The notes under the pieces were generated by a model. It ran no database searches. It was not told the DNA's origin and saw nothing but the letters and a program-made list of their open reading frames with translations. Made by a program: the position numbers and the translations under genes. Below are positions 52,853 through 59,565 of a DNA stretch of 64,000 bases, piece by piece; within the stretch, counting starts at the first letter, position 1, and each line of letters opens with the position of its first letter. The stretch is taken from positions 124,001 through 188,000 of IMG/VR virus record IMGVR_UViG_3300034063_001054, one strand, 5' to 3'. The DNA is from a virus.

Positions 52853-53231
52853 GGGGGTAATCTGGAATCGACTGACGTTGTTAGTTATTCGGGGCATGCC
52901 GGACCTGAACTAAGTCCGTTAAACTGGTTTGAAACGATACACGGCAACGTTATCAACAAACTTTCTGCAGTAGGTTTAATCCGTGCTGAAGAAGCGGTAG
53001 TAGCCTAGTCAATAGGATATTACTTTCGAGTCGGGGTGCATTAACTCAGGAACAGGAGCACTGAAGGGTTGTCTAACTAATTCTCATCCCTAAAAATGAA
53101 TTGGCTGATTTTGTTGGTTTTGGTAGTAATTAAAATCAAATAGCTCGGAGCACTGCGAATAATGTTGTCCTAAGCATGTAGTCCTTAATAGTTAAGATGG
53201 ACAGGAAAGGGTTCGACTCCCTATACCTCCA
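52853..53231 (+). ncRNA. ssrA: tmRNA (transfer-messenger RNA)
   Basis: A complete one-piece tmRNA. The acceptor stem pairs GGGGGTA (52853-52859) with TACCTCC (53224-53230; one G-U), discriminator A at 53231, and the CCA end is not encoded (CCG follows). Conserved tmRNA blocks are present: AATCTGGAATCGACT, GCATGCCGGACC, TAAGCATGTAGTCC and the T-arm GGGTTCGACTCCC. The reading frame from GGC at 52943 encodes 21 residues, GNVINKLSAV then GLIRAEEAVVA, stopping at TAG 53006-53008. Typical Bacteroidetes tags are shorter and end ALAA. Host SmpB would be needed; none was seen here. It rescues stalled ribosomes and tags the product. Confidence 0.95.
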
Positions 53232-53245
53232 CCGCAGAAAAAAAT

Positions 53246-53270
53246 AAACCCCTCTTTTTAGGAGGGGTTT
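53246..53270. terminator. Bidirectional terminator between tmRNA and a membrane protein gene
   Basis: AAACCCCTC-TTTTTAG-GAGGGGTTT, 9-bp stem. The T-rich tail is stronger on the minus strand (TTTATTTTTTT), so it mainly ends the minus-strand gene but also lies 15 nt after the tmRNA. Confidence 0.82.
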
Positions 53271-53274
53271 GTTG

Positions 53275-53643
53275 TTATAATACTTCTTTTTGATTTAATG
53301 ACTTATCAATTCTTTTGTCTGTGTAACGAATTGAATCATCATATCTATCATTCATCATTCTCACCAAGTTATCGGTATTCAACCTTGAATTCTCCTCGAT
53401 TGTTTCAAACCTACGAAACACGGATTCAAATTCGTGTCTGTAATCATCCCTTTGACTATCGATACCACGATAAACATTTTCAAATTGTCGTTGAACGTTG
53501 TCAAACTCGAATCTATCGTTTTGTTTTATGACAGCAATTTGTCTTTCAATTTTACTGACCCTGAACAAACCCCAAACAACAACTCCAACAAATGTTAAAG
53601 CAACCATCGAAAGCATACCCAAAGCAAAATAAGTAATTTCCAT
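53275..53643 (-). CDS. Membrane-anchored coiled-coil protein, 122 residues
   Basis: One N-terminal transmembrane helix (FALGMLSMVALTFVGVVVWG) followed by ~95 residues of charged helix with heptads (FDNVQRQFENVYRGIDSQRD). No family assigned. Position next to the spanin-like pair suggests an envelope or lysis role; it could also be a membrane anchor of unknown purpose. Confidence 0.7.
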   Translation of the reverse strand: MEITYFALGMLSMVALTFVGVVVWGLFRVSKIERQIAVIKQNDRFEFDNVQRQFENVYRGIDSQRDDYRHEFESVFRRFETIEENSRLNTDNLVRMMNDRYDDSIRYTDKRIDKSLNQKEVL

Positions 53644-53695
53644 AATAATAAATTATTTAATCTTTATGTCCTAAGACATAAAAAATATAATATGA

Positions 53696-54190
53696 TTACT
53701 TAAGAAGTAAAAGGATAATTGAAGTGAATCCTACTGTAACCCCACCAATACTTAATCCTGTTAACCACTTGTTTCTGTTCTTAGCTTTCTTAAATTCAGT
53801 ATTCAGTTCTTTGTACATAGCTTGTTGAGATTCATCAATCTTTTTGTAACTACCAATAATTTTGTCCTTCTTTTCAATTTCTTTTCTCAACATATCACTC
53901 ACACCTTGGGATTGGTCTAATGCAGTTTTGTACTGATTTTTAACCTCAAGACAATAATCTAATACACCATTACATTCTTTCAATTTACTTGTTACGATTT
54001 CTAAGGAATCATGTTCAATTGCTATTTGTATTGCAACCTTTCTATTGATTGTAAAAAGTGTATCTCCATCTATAACAACTAAATCTATTTTAGGACTTAC
54101 GGAATCTTTGTTACTTTTTGCCAAATCTTGTGCGTAAACCATCGAGCAGCTCATCATTAGTACTATTAGTAATAGCTTCAATCTTAACAT
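53696..54190 (-). CDS. Exported coiled-coil protein with C-terminal membrane helix, outer-spanin-like candidate
   Basis: 164 residues: signal peptide (LKLLLIVLMMSCSMVYA, a weak lipobox-like MMSC or cleavage after VYA), a periplasmic coiled coil (KNQYKTALDQSQGVSDMLRKE), and a C-terminal hydrophobic helix (TGLSIGGVTVGFTSIILLLL). Its start lies inside the 3' end of the preceding gene in another frame, the layout of overlapping Rz/Rz1 spanin pairs. An outer spanin would normally be a lipoprotein without a second membrane helix, so the call is tentative. Confidence 0.55.
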   Translation of the reverse strand: MLRLKLLLIVLMMSCSMVYAQDLAKSNKDSVSPKIDLVVIDGDTLFTINRKVAIQIAIEHDSLEIVTSKLKECNGVLDYCLEVKNQYKTALDQSQGVSDMLRKEIEKKDKIIGSYKKIDESQQAMYKELNTEFKKAKNRNKWLTGLSIGGVTVGFTSIILLLLK

Positions 54191-54467
54191 TGTTTTGAAT
54201 TTTTAGTTGGTTTATTTTTGTTGATAAGTTTGACTCACTAATTCTAATACCAGTAGTAAGTGCATTTAGTTGGGATTCCATAGTTTCCCTTTCAGTTTTC
54301 ATAACTTCCAATTCTTTATATAAAGAATCAATAGCTTTTCTTTCAGCATCTATTAGTTGTTGGTGGAGATTTCTAGTTTCCTTTGCGTTATAACTTATCA
54401 AATAACCCAAACCCATTCCAATAAACAAAATAGACACCACAATAATCAAGGTGTGTTTCCAATTCAT
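54111..54467 (-). CDS. Inner-spanin-like (Rz-like) protein
   Basis: 118 residues: N-terminal membrane anchor (HTLIIVVSILFIGMGLGYLI) and a long charged coiled coil (IDSLYKELEVMKTERETMES), the architecture of an i-spanin. The last 80 nt overlap the next gene in a different frame. Spanins fuse inner and outer membranes during lysis. No endolysin or holin is recognisable next to it. Confidence 0.6.
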   Translation of the reverse strand: MNWKHTLIIVVSILFIGMGLGYLISYNAKETRNLHQQLIDAERKAIDSLYKELEVMKTERETMESQLNALTTGIRISESNLSTKINQLKIQNNVKIEAITNSTNDELLDGLRTRFGKK

Positions 54468-54600
54468 ATTATTTAGTTTTTTTATAATTATAATTTTAAC
54501 AAAAAATTTTTCAACACCATTTGACTTATTAAAGTTTAATGCGTATTTATTAAGTGTTTAATAACTAAATCAAATTAAAATCTTAAATTTTTTAGACAAA

Positions 54601-54765
54601 ATGAGAAAATTACTTTTTGGAACAATCGTTGTTCTTAGCACTGTTCTTGCTTCTTGTGGAACTACTGCAGCTACTGAAGAAAAAACTACAACTACAGATT
54701 CTACAGCCGTTGAAACTACTACAGTTACAACTCCATCTGTTGATTCAGCTAAAGTTGAGAAATAG
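54601..54765 (+). CDS. Small Thr-rich lipoprotein, 54 residues
   Basis: MRKLLFGTIVVLSTVLASC is a signal peptide with lipobox LASC; the remaining 36 residues are Thr/Glu/Ser/Ala-rich and disordered (TTAATEEKTTTTDST). Would be acylated and exposed on an envelope face. It is a lone plus-strand gene with its own hairpin terminator. Candidate for superinfection exclusion, by analogy with other phage lipoproteins; not shown. Confidence 0.72.
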   Translation: MRKLLFGTIVVLSTVLASCGTTAATEEKTTTTDSTAVETTTVTTPSVDSAKVEK

Positions 54766-54786
54766 TTATAATTTCTTACAAAAAAT

Positions 54787-54814
54787 AAATCCCCACTTTT
54801 TAAGATGGGGATTT
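54787..54814. terminator. Bidirectional terminator
   Basis: AAATCCCCA/TGGGGATTT, 9-bp stem, 10-nt loop, T run on the plus strand; also lies just after the stop of the minus-strand gene at 54817. Confidence 0.85.
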
Positions 54815-54816
54815 TT

Positions 54817-55461
54817 TTATTTTATAAGTTGTTTAATTCTTTGCACTTCCTCTTCTAAATTTTCTTTTTCTGCTTTTTTCCTTTTCATTCTATTTTGAAG
54901 ATAAGTACCAGCCATTCCTAATAAATGAAAGGGGACTAAACCAACATCTAGTAAAGAAAGTTTACCAGGTTCATAAGTTTTTAAACCAGGTACATATTTT
55001 TCTTTCTTATTTTTTTCTTTTTGTTTTTCGAATTTATCTGAAGTTTCTTTGTCTTTAATTTGGATTTCCTTTTCTTTTGATACATTTTTTTCTTGTTTAG
55101 GTTCTGTTCTAAGATTTACACTACCAGTGAAGAATGGTGTTATCAATTGTTCCAAATTACCTGAATCTACAATTTCCATACTGAAAGGACTTGAACTTGT
55201 TTTACCTATAATTTCCCCCATTCTTACAGTATCCCCATTAGATTTATATATGTCACCTAATTCATAAAATTTAGTAGTATAAGTGTCTTTTGAAAAAAAG
55301 TGTTTAATTTTAACTAGTCCCTTCTTCTTATCAACACCATAAATCTTTCCATCAAAAGGGGCGTAAACATCAACACCATTTCTATAAGGGGTATAAGTCC
55401 ATCTTTTGAATTTACTTGTATCTAAATTAGCATCTGTTGTTGGTGGATAAAATTTTACCAT
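54817..55461 (-). CDS. LytM/M23-like domain protein, probably inactive
   Basis: 214 residues. Residues ~20-105 resemble the M23 beta-barrel (YRNGVDVYAPFDGKIYGV, GLVKIKHFF, YELGDIYKSNGDTVRMGEIIGKT), but the first metal-binding histidine is Asn (RNGVD) and no later HxH is seen, so catalysis is unlikely. A Lys/Glu-rich linker, a short hydrophobic helix (LDVGLVPFHLLGMAGTYL) and the C-terminal EEEVQRIKQLIK follow. May bind cell wall or be a virion tail protein. Confidence 0.65.
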   Translation of the reverse strand: MVKFYPPTTDANLDTSKFKRWTYTPYRNGVDVYAPFDGKIYGVDKKKGLVKIKHFFSKDTYTTKFYELGDIYKSNGDTVRMGEIIGKTSSSPFSMEIVDSGNLEQLITPFFTGSVNLRTEPKQEKNVSKEKEIQIKDKETSDKFEKQKEKNKKEKYVPGLKTYEPGKLSLLDVGLVPFHLLGMAGTYLQNRMKRKKAEKENLEEEVQRIKQLIK

Positions 55462-55465
55462 AAAT

Positions 55466-56071
55466 TTATTGTTTCAGGTGATTCATTAACACCCCACCTA
55501 AAGAACTTGCATGAACTGCGAGGTGATTTATGGTTTCCATATCCAATTTTGTTTTTCTTTTGGTAAAATCAATTCCTAGTGTACCAATGAATTTGTTATC
55601 AATTGTTTTGATGGCAAATATATATTGAGATTTACAAGCCGTTTCTTCGGCAATATACTTCAACCCATAAGTTGCAATTGTTTCATCCTTAAAATCAACA
55701 ATTTCAATAACATCATTTTCGAATAACTGATTGATTGATTTTGTGAAGAGGTTTACAGGTAGGTTTTTGAAGGTATTTTGTTTTGAGGTAGCATTAGGAC
55801 CGACAGCTTCATAAATCATACTGAATTTGGCCATAGATTTGCCCGTAGGATAAAAATTACCACCATTGTGGAACTGAGTAACCCAAACTCTATCACAATT
55901 GATTTCTTCCCTGATGTGTTCGATTTTTGACATTACCAATTCCCCAACTTTCAGGGCATCGTGTAACATATCGGGTTTTTTCTTTTTCTTATCTAATAGA
56001 TTTTTAACATATAACAATGTCACAGGTCCCATCACCCCTGTTATAAACGCTACAATAATATCTGATGACAT
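55466..56071 (-). CDS. Membrane-anchored GAF-like domain protein
   Basis: 201 residues: one N-terminal membrane helix (IIVAFITGVMGPVTLLYV), a basic stretch, then a domain with GAF-like features (CDRVWVTQFHNGGNFYPTG, IFAIKTIDNKFIGTLGIDF). GAF domains bind small ligands. Similar proteins occur in phage genomes near lysis genes without known function. A TATTTATA element lies 22 nt upstream. Fold assignment is moderate. Confidence 0.6.
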   Translation of the reverse strand: MSSDIIVAFITGVMGPVTLLYVKNLLDKKKKKPDMLHDALKVGELVMSKIEHIREEINCDRVWVTQFHNGGNFYPTGKSMAKFSMIYEAVGPNATSKQNTFKNLPVNLFTKSINQLFENDVIEIVDFKDETIATYGLKYIAEETACKSQYIFAIKTIDNKFIGTLGIDFTKRKTKLDMETINHLAVHASSLGGVLMNHLKQ

Positions 56072-56093
56072 AAGGTTAAATATTTTTAGTTAT

Positions 56094-56101
56094 TATAAAT
56101 A
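56094..56101 (-). promoter_or_regulatory. Late promoter-like element
   Basis: Sense strand TATTTATAATAAC, 22 nt before the ATG at 56071. The 5' flank differs from the other copies. Confidence 0.45.
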
Positions 56102-56148
56102 ATAAATATTGACCTTTAACAAAAAAAGTACAACACTATGTTGTACTT

Positions 56149-56562
56149 CTATAATTTTGATTGGAAATCACTTAATAATTCTTTTGTGAACTCAATTCCA
56201 TGTCGTTCTTGGAATGTACTTGTTAATCTATCTGTTGACAATCCTTGTTTTTTTAGTAGAAGATATGCCATTAAATCTGCATCAATTTCATCTTCATCGT
56301 ATCTTATTCCACCAGTGTGTCCTAATAATAAATGAGAAACTTCGTGTGCCTCAACAAATCGTAAATCATCAAATGTCAAATCTGTATCAACAAAAAGTTC
56401 ACCATCAATCATAATGGTTTTGGTCTTTGGGTAATAAAAACCAAAACCATATTTGTCAAATAATCTTGTCATCATATCGTAATTCTCATTTTCTTTGAAA
56501 ATTACAGAGATGGTAACATCATCAACAAAAACACTCGGATATGATATGATATCTTGATTCAT
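56149..56562 (-). CDS. IrrE/ImmA-like (M78) metallopeptidase
   Basis: 137 residues. EAHEVSHLLLGHTG carries HExxH, and DEIDADLMAYLLL supplies the downstream acidic ligand helix, the pattern of ImmA/IrrE peptidases. There is no N-terminal HTH and no repressor partner nearby. In mobile elements ImmA cleaves a repressor; in a lytic phage the target could be a host regulator. Activity likely, target unknown. Confidence 0.78.
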   Translation of the reverse strand: MNQDIISYPSVFVDDVTISVIFKENENYDMMTRLFDKYGFGFYYPKTKTIMIDGELFVDTDLTFDDLRFVEAHEVSHLLLGHTGGIRYDEDEIDADLMAYLLLKKQGLSTDRLTSTFQERHGIEFTKELLSDFQSKL

Positions 56563-56638
56563 TTCTATTTTAATTTACACCACCCAAAACAAACTTTACC
56601 GAATGTTATTTTGGAAATGAAATTACAGATAAATTTTT

Positions 56639-56944
56639 TCATAATTCTTTTTCTTGATAAATATTATGGTCTGCGAATTTCAAACCATAATTCAAACCAA
56701 TCATTGCCATTTGTCTCTTAGCAAAATCTTCGGTCATCTTCATCTTTTTCTTAACTTCTTTCACACCCCACTTTTGCCATTGGTCATATTGGTCTTCAGT
56801 TATTGTCCATTGAGCATACCAATCATCTTTTCTATCTTTGATATCTTCGAATGTAACATTATGACCAGCAAATTCGAACATCTTGTTGATGATGTCTATT
56901 AGTAATTGTTCTTTTTTTTGTTCGTATGATAATCTCTTAGCCAT
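56639..56944 (-). CDS. Hypothetical protein, 101 residues
   Basis: Not recognised. Fully helical and charged, with a Trp-rich centre (DDWYAQWTITEDQYDQWQKWG). No signal peptide. It lies in a series of short minus-strand accessory genes with little spacing. Confidence 0.65.
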   Translation of the reverse strand: MAKRLSYEQKKEQLLIDIINKMFEFAGHNVTFEDIKDRKDDWYAQWTITEDQYDQWQKWGVKEVKKKMKMTEDFAKRQMAMIGLNYGLKFADHNIYQEKEL

Positions 56945-56964
56945 AGTAATAATTATTTTAATTG

Positions 56965-57444
56965 TTATGAAAAATCAGTATAAGGTGCAACTCTTAAACC
57001 ATCAATATATTGTTCTTTTTTTTCAAAATCGTGGGAGTATTGACGAGGATGTTGTCTACGATATGTTTCCCCATCCAATCCATCAGGTTGTCCCCATTCT
57101 AAGGCCATTTTGATGAACTCCTCAACATCCATTTCTTCACCATATTCATCAACTATTCTACCAGTTCGTATAAAGTTAAATAATTCCTCTTTGTTTGAGT
57201 AATAATTGTTATCGTGAAAATTCCATAAGAATTTCCAACCACTACTTCTTTTACCCAAATGTATTGAAGTCCCCATAGTGAATATGTCCCAAGCAGAATA
57301 TCTATCAAATCCTACCTCAAAATTTGTGAACTTACGTTCAATCATATATGGTGAGACTACTAAGTTGGTAACATTCTCAATTAACTTAGCTTTTTTTTGT
57401 TCCATTTCTTGGACACTTGGTATTCTGTAGTAATTTGTTCCCAT
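56965..57444 (-). CDS. Phage accessory protein, MGTNYY-type, 159 residues
   Basis: Starts MGTNYYRIPS and contains SIHLGKRSSGWKFLWNF, which is the recurring HIGKxSxGWxFLF-type motif of a small phage protein family of unknown function. The zinc-binding Cys pair often found near the start of these proteins is missing. A host-type promoter lies 24 nt upstream. Confidence 0.7.
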   Translation of the reverse strand: MGTNYYRIPSVQEMEQKKAKLIENVTNLVVSPYMIERKFTNFEVGFDRYSAWDIFTMGTSIHLGKRSSGWKFLWNFHDNNYYSNKEELFNFIRTGRIVDEYGEEMDVEEFIKMALEWGQPDGLDGETYRRQHPRQYSHDFEKKEQYIDGLRVAPYTDFS

Positions 57445-57467
57445 TGTGATATTGTTTTATTGTCTTA

Positions 57468-57497
57468 CAAAAATAGAAAACCCCATTCTAATTTCAA
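57468..57497 (-). promoter_or_regulatory. Bacteroidetes-type promoter
   Basis: Sense strand TTG, 19-nt spacer, TATTTTTG, ending 24 nt before the ATG at 57444. It overlaps an imperfect hairpin (CCCATT/AATGGG) that may end the preceding gene. Confidence 0.65.
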
Positions 57498-57523
57498 AAT
57501 CAAAATGGGTTTTTTTTTAAATT

Positions 57524-57829
57524 TTATTGGGAAACTCTGAAAGACCAATCTATTTCCCACTCTCTTTGACCACCACCATAACCTGTGTCGAAATAGATAC
57601 CAACCATACTACATAAATGTTCAATTTCACGAACTTTACCTAAGTCACCTTCACACTGAAGACCTAAACAAATAGTTTTCCATTCTGTTGAGGGTAATCT
57701 ATCTGGTCTGTTATATTTTTCTTTTGTGTCAGGTGTTACTATAGAATCTTTGATTAATACTTCTATTCCTTGTTCTTTTAGTTCATCAACTTTCTTCATT
57801 AGAAAGTCATATGCTTCATTGATATTCAT
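57524..57829 (-). CDS. Hypothetical protein, 101 residues
   Basis: Not recognised. Helical N-terminus (INEAYDFLMKKVDELKEQG) and a C-terminal part with TGYGGGQREWEIDWSF. Overlaps the upstream gene by 14 nt, so it is in the same unit. Confidence 0.65.
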   Translation of the reverse strand: MNINEAYDFLMKKVDELKEQGIEVLIKDSIVTPDTKEKYNRPDRLPSTEWKTICLGLQCEGDLGKVREIEHLCSMVGIYFDTGYGGGQREWEIDWSFRVSQ

Positions 57830-58085
57830 TTTTCTTTAAAATTTCTATTAAACTATCTAAATTACTACTATTAAAAAAATGTTTTTCAAACCCCTCATTT
57901 TCGAAATGTATAAATAACAATACTTCATCTTGTGGAAAAACATCTAAGACAATCTTTCCGTTCCCAAAACTAAAGTTTATCTGTAGTTCATCATCGAAAT
58001 TGATTTGAGTACCATATTCCTCTTTGAGGTGTGGTTTGATTTTATTCCAAACTTCGAGCTGAAACTTTGTTAAGTTGTGTATCAT
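57816..58085 (-). CDS. Hypothetical protein, 89 residues
   Basis: Not recognised. Looks like a small alpha/beta protein (LEVWNKIKPHLKEEYG, LQINFSFGNGKIVLDVFP). Start overlaps the stop of a 29-residue membrane peptide gene (ATGA), which supports this start codon. Confidence 0.65.
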   Translation of the reverse strand: MIHNLTKFQLEVWNKIKPHLKEEYGTQINFDDELQINFSFGNGKIVLDVFPQDEVLLFIHFENEGFEKHFFNSSNLDSLIEILKKNEYQ

Positions 58086-58171
58086 GCTTTTCTGTTATTT
58101 CTAATTCGTAAAGCTAAAATTATAAAAAGGGATGTAAGAATGCTTGCCATAATAATGTTGTAGGTATCCAT
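58082..58171 (-). CDS. Membrane micropeptide, 29 residues
   Basis: ATG at 58171, TGA at 58082. One predicted membrane helix (IIMASILTSLFIILAL) and a basic tail (RIRNNRKA). The stop overlaps the next start as ATGA, the usual coupling seen throughout this genome, which is the main evidence that it is real. Confidence 0.55.
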   Translation of the reverse strand: MDTYNIIMASILTSLFIILALRIRNNRKA

Positions 58172-58176
58172 AAATA

Positions 58177-58437
58177 TTATAATTTATCGAAATCTTCTCT
58201 CATTTTTGAGAGTTGATATTCCGTTGTTTTTCTTTCACTATCTAAGATTGATTTGATAAAATCATCACCACCTAACTTGATAAAACGATTGATTTTAAAG
58301 TTACAAGTTGATGTCCCCTTTATCTCCATTTCCAATTTTTTTGACTCAATTAAGTTATTGATTGTTGATAACTTGAACTCCAAATTAACTATTGTTTCTT
58401 TGAGTTTTTTTATCTCATTGTATTTTTCTTCTGTCAT
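58177..58437 (-). CDS. Coiled-coil protein, 86 residues
   Basis: Two helical coiled-coil segments (YNEIKKLKETIVNLEFKL and RKTTEYQLSKMREDFDKL) around a short GTSTCNFKINRFIKLGG turn. No family recognised. 6 nt from the upstream gene. Confidence 0.65.
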   Translation of the reverse strand: MTEEKYNEIKKLKETIVNLEFKLSTINNLIESKKLEMEIKGTSTCNFKINRFIKLGGDDFIKSILDSERKTTEYQLSKMREDFDKL

Positions 58438-58443
58438 AATATT

Positions 58444-58935
58444 TTATACTAATTGTAAGTTATTTTCTTCACAAAACCAAGAGGGAACATCACGATTTTT
58501 CCAAGAAACAAAATCTTTTTTTGCACCAATATAATAGTTTCTATATGATTGAATTACATCCTTAACCTTATATTCATCAGGCATTGCTTTGGGTGGTTCA
58601 GTGAAATCCTTATCTTTTACATTAATTGGATTCATCACACACCATTCAATAACATCTTGTGATTTATGTCTTTTACCATAACGATAAGTGTATTCTTTAC
58701 ACAACTCCAACCCCAATTCACATAGGTAATAATAGTTAGATAATGACTCTCTAACCCATATTGAACAGGGGTGGTTTTTGTGTGATAATTTATATGGAAT
58801 ATCTAAACCTGAGTTTGTAACATGGTGAGCACCACACAAAAGTTGAGCCGCCTCCAATAGTTGTTTAACACAATGTTTATCACAATGATATCTTGCACAC
58901 TTGATGACATCATAATCTAAAAAGAAGATATTCAT
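58444..58935 (-). CDS. Pyrimidine-dimer-glycosylase-like phage protein
   Basis: 163 residues. MNIFFLDYDVIKCARYHCDKH, VKQLLEAAQLLCGA, NHPCSIWVRESLSNYYYL and YRYGKRHKSQDVI form the pattern of a phage family often annotated as pyrimidine dimer DNA glycosylase. Catalytic equivalence to T4 endonuclease V is not clear from sequence. It overlaps neither neighbour but is spaced by 2-6 nt. Confidence 0.7.
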   Translation of the reverse strand: MNIFFLDYDVIKCARYHCDKHCVKQLLEAAQLLCGAHHVTNSGLDIPYKLSHKNHPCSIWVRESLSNYYYLCELGLELCKEYTYRYGKRHKSQDVIEWCVMNPINVKDKDFTEPPKAMPDEYKVKDVIQSYRNYYIGAKKDFVSWKNRDVPSWFCEENNLQLV

Positions 58936-58937
58936 TA

Positions 58938-59360
58938 TTATTTTTCTTGAATGGTGAACGGATGAACTTTCAATTTTGCGGTTTGTTCCTTATCCAAATG
59001 TTTTAAGAAACCATTAATATAATTAACAATATTAGCAGCTCCAACAGGATTGGCGGAGTGAACATATATTTGAGGGAAAGGACTTGTAAAGTTGTCCATA
59101 TAGTGACCAACCAACCATTTTGCTGCATCATATCCAGTTTTTTCTTCGATGTTATCATAATCCAATATTCCTTTTTTAATTACATTTCTAAAATATTCCT
59201 CAACCGCAGTATCACCCAAATCGTGGTCAAATGAAATAACATCAACATTGTCCAAACCAAGTTCGTTGATTTTTTTGATGAAAGCCCCATAGTTTCTAAC
59301 AACAATCCAATCCTTGTCATTAGGTGTTCTTTCATCATCCAAATAGATTTTATATTTCAT
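58938..59360 (-). CDS. Receiver-like cREC domain protein
   Basis: 140 residues. IYLDDERTP, ISFDHDLGD and the C-terminal IYVHSANPVGAANI match the cyclic-phosphate-processing receiver (cREC) family described in nucleotide-signalling contexts, with acidic residues DDE and DHD where response regulators bind metal. Common in phages; possibly acts on cyclic nucleotides. Its start lies inside the 3' end of the 54-residue gene (11-nt overlap). Confidence 0.72.
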   Translation of the reverse strand: MKYKIYLDDERTPNDKDWIVVRNYGAFIKKINELGLDNVDVISFDHDLGDTAVEEYFRNVIKKGILDYDNIEEKTGYDAAKWLVGHYMDNFTSPFPQIYVHSANPVGAANIVNYINGFLKHLDKEQTAKLKVHPFTIQEK

Positions 59361-59514
59361 AGACCAGTTTTTTGTTTTTACGAGAATATTGTTTTGAACT
59401 CTTATGAACTTTAGTCACAGCTGAAAAACCGTGGGGGTTCTTCTCTAAATATACCAATCGAGCACCATTACCAATGGCATTCAGGGTTATATTGATTTTA
59501 TTCTTCGTTTTCAT
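59350..59514 (-). CDS. Small basic protein, 54 residues
   Basis: ATG at 59514, TAA at 59350. Basic beta-like sequence (INITLNAIGNGARLVYLEKN; KSSKQYSRKNKK). It is preceded by a good TTG-N20-TATATTTG promoter 20 nt upstream and overlaps the next gene, both of which support it. No family recognised. Confidence 0.65.
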   Translation of the reverse strand: MKTKNKINITLNAIGNGARLVYLEKNPHGFSAVTKVHKSSKQYSRKNKKLVYEI

Positions 59515-59534
59515 AGTGTTCTTTGTTTGTCCAA

Positions 59535-59565
59535 CAAATATAAAAACAATTTTTTATTCGTACAA
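59535..59565 (-). promoter_or_regulatory. Bacteroidetes-type promoter
   Basis: Sense strand TTG (59565-59563), 20-nt spacer, TATATTTG (59542-59535), matching the consensus. It lies partly within the end of the upstream gene. Confidence 0.75.

Noticed and set aside
52945-52974. Alternative tmRNA tag frame starting GCA (ATLSTNFLQ)
   Set aside because: It ends without any small hydrophobic tail typical of tags, while the GGC frame ends EEAVVA. Not fully excluded without structural alignment.
53663-53682. Hairpin TTTATGTC/GACATAAA as a terminator
   Set aside because: Stem is AT-rich and no T run follows on either strand; termination activity is doubtful.
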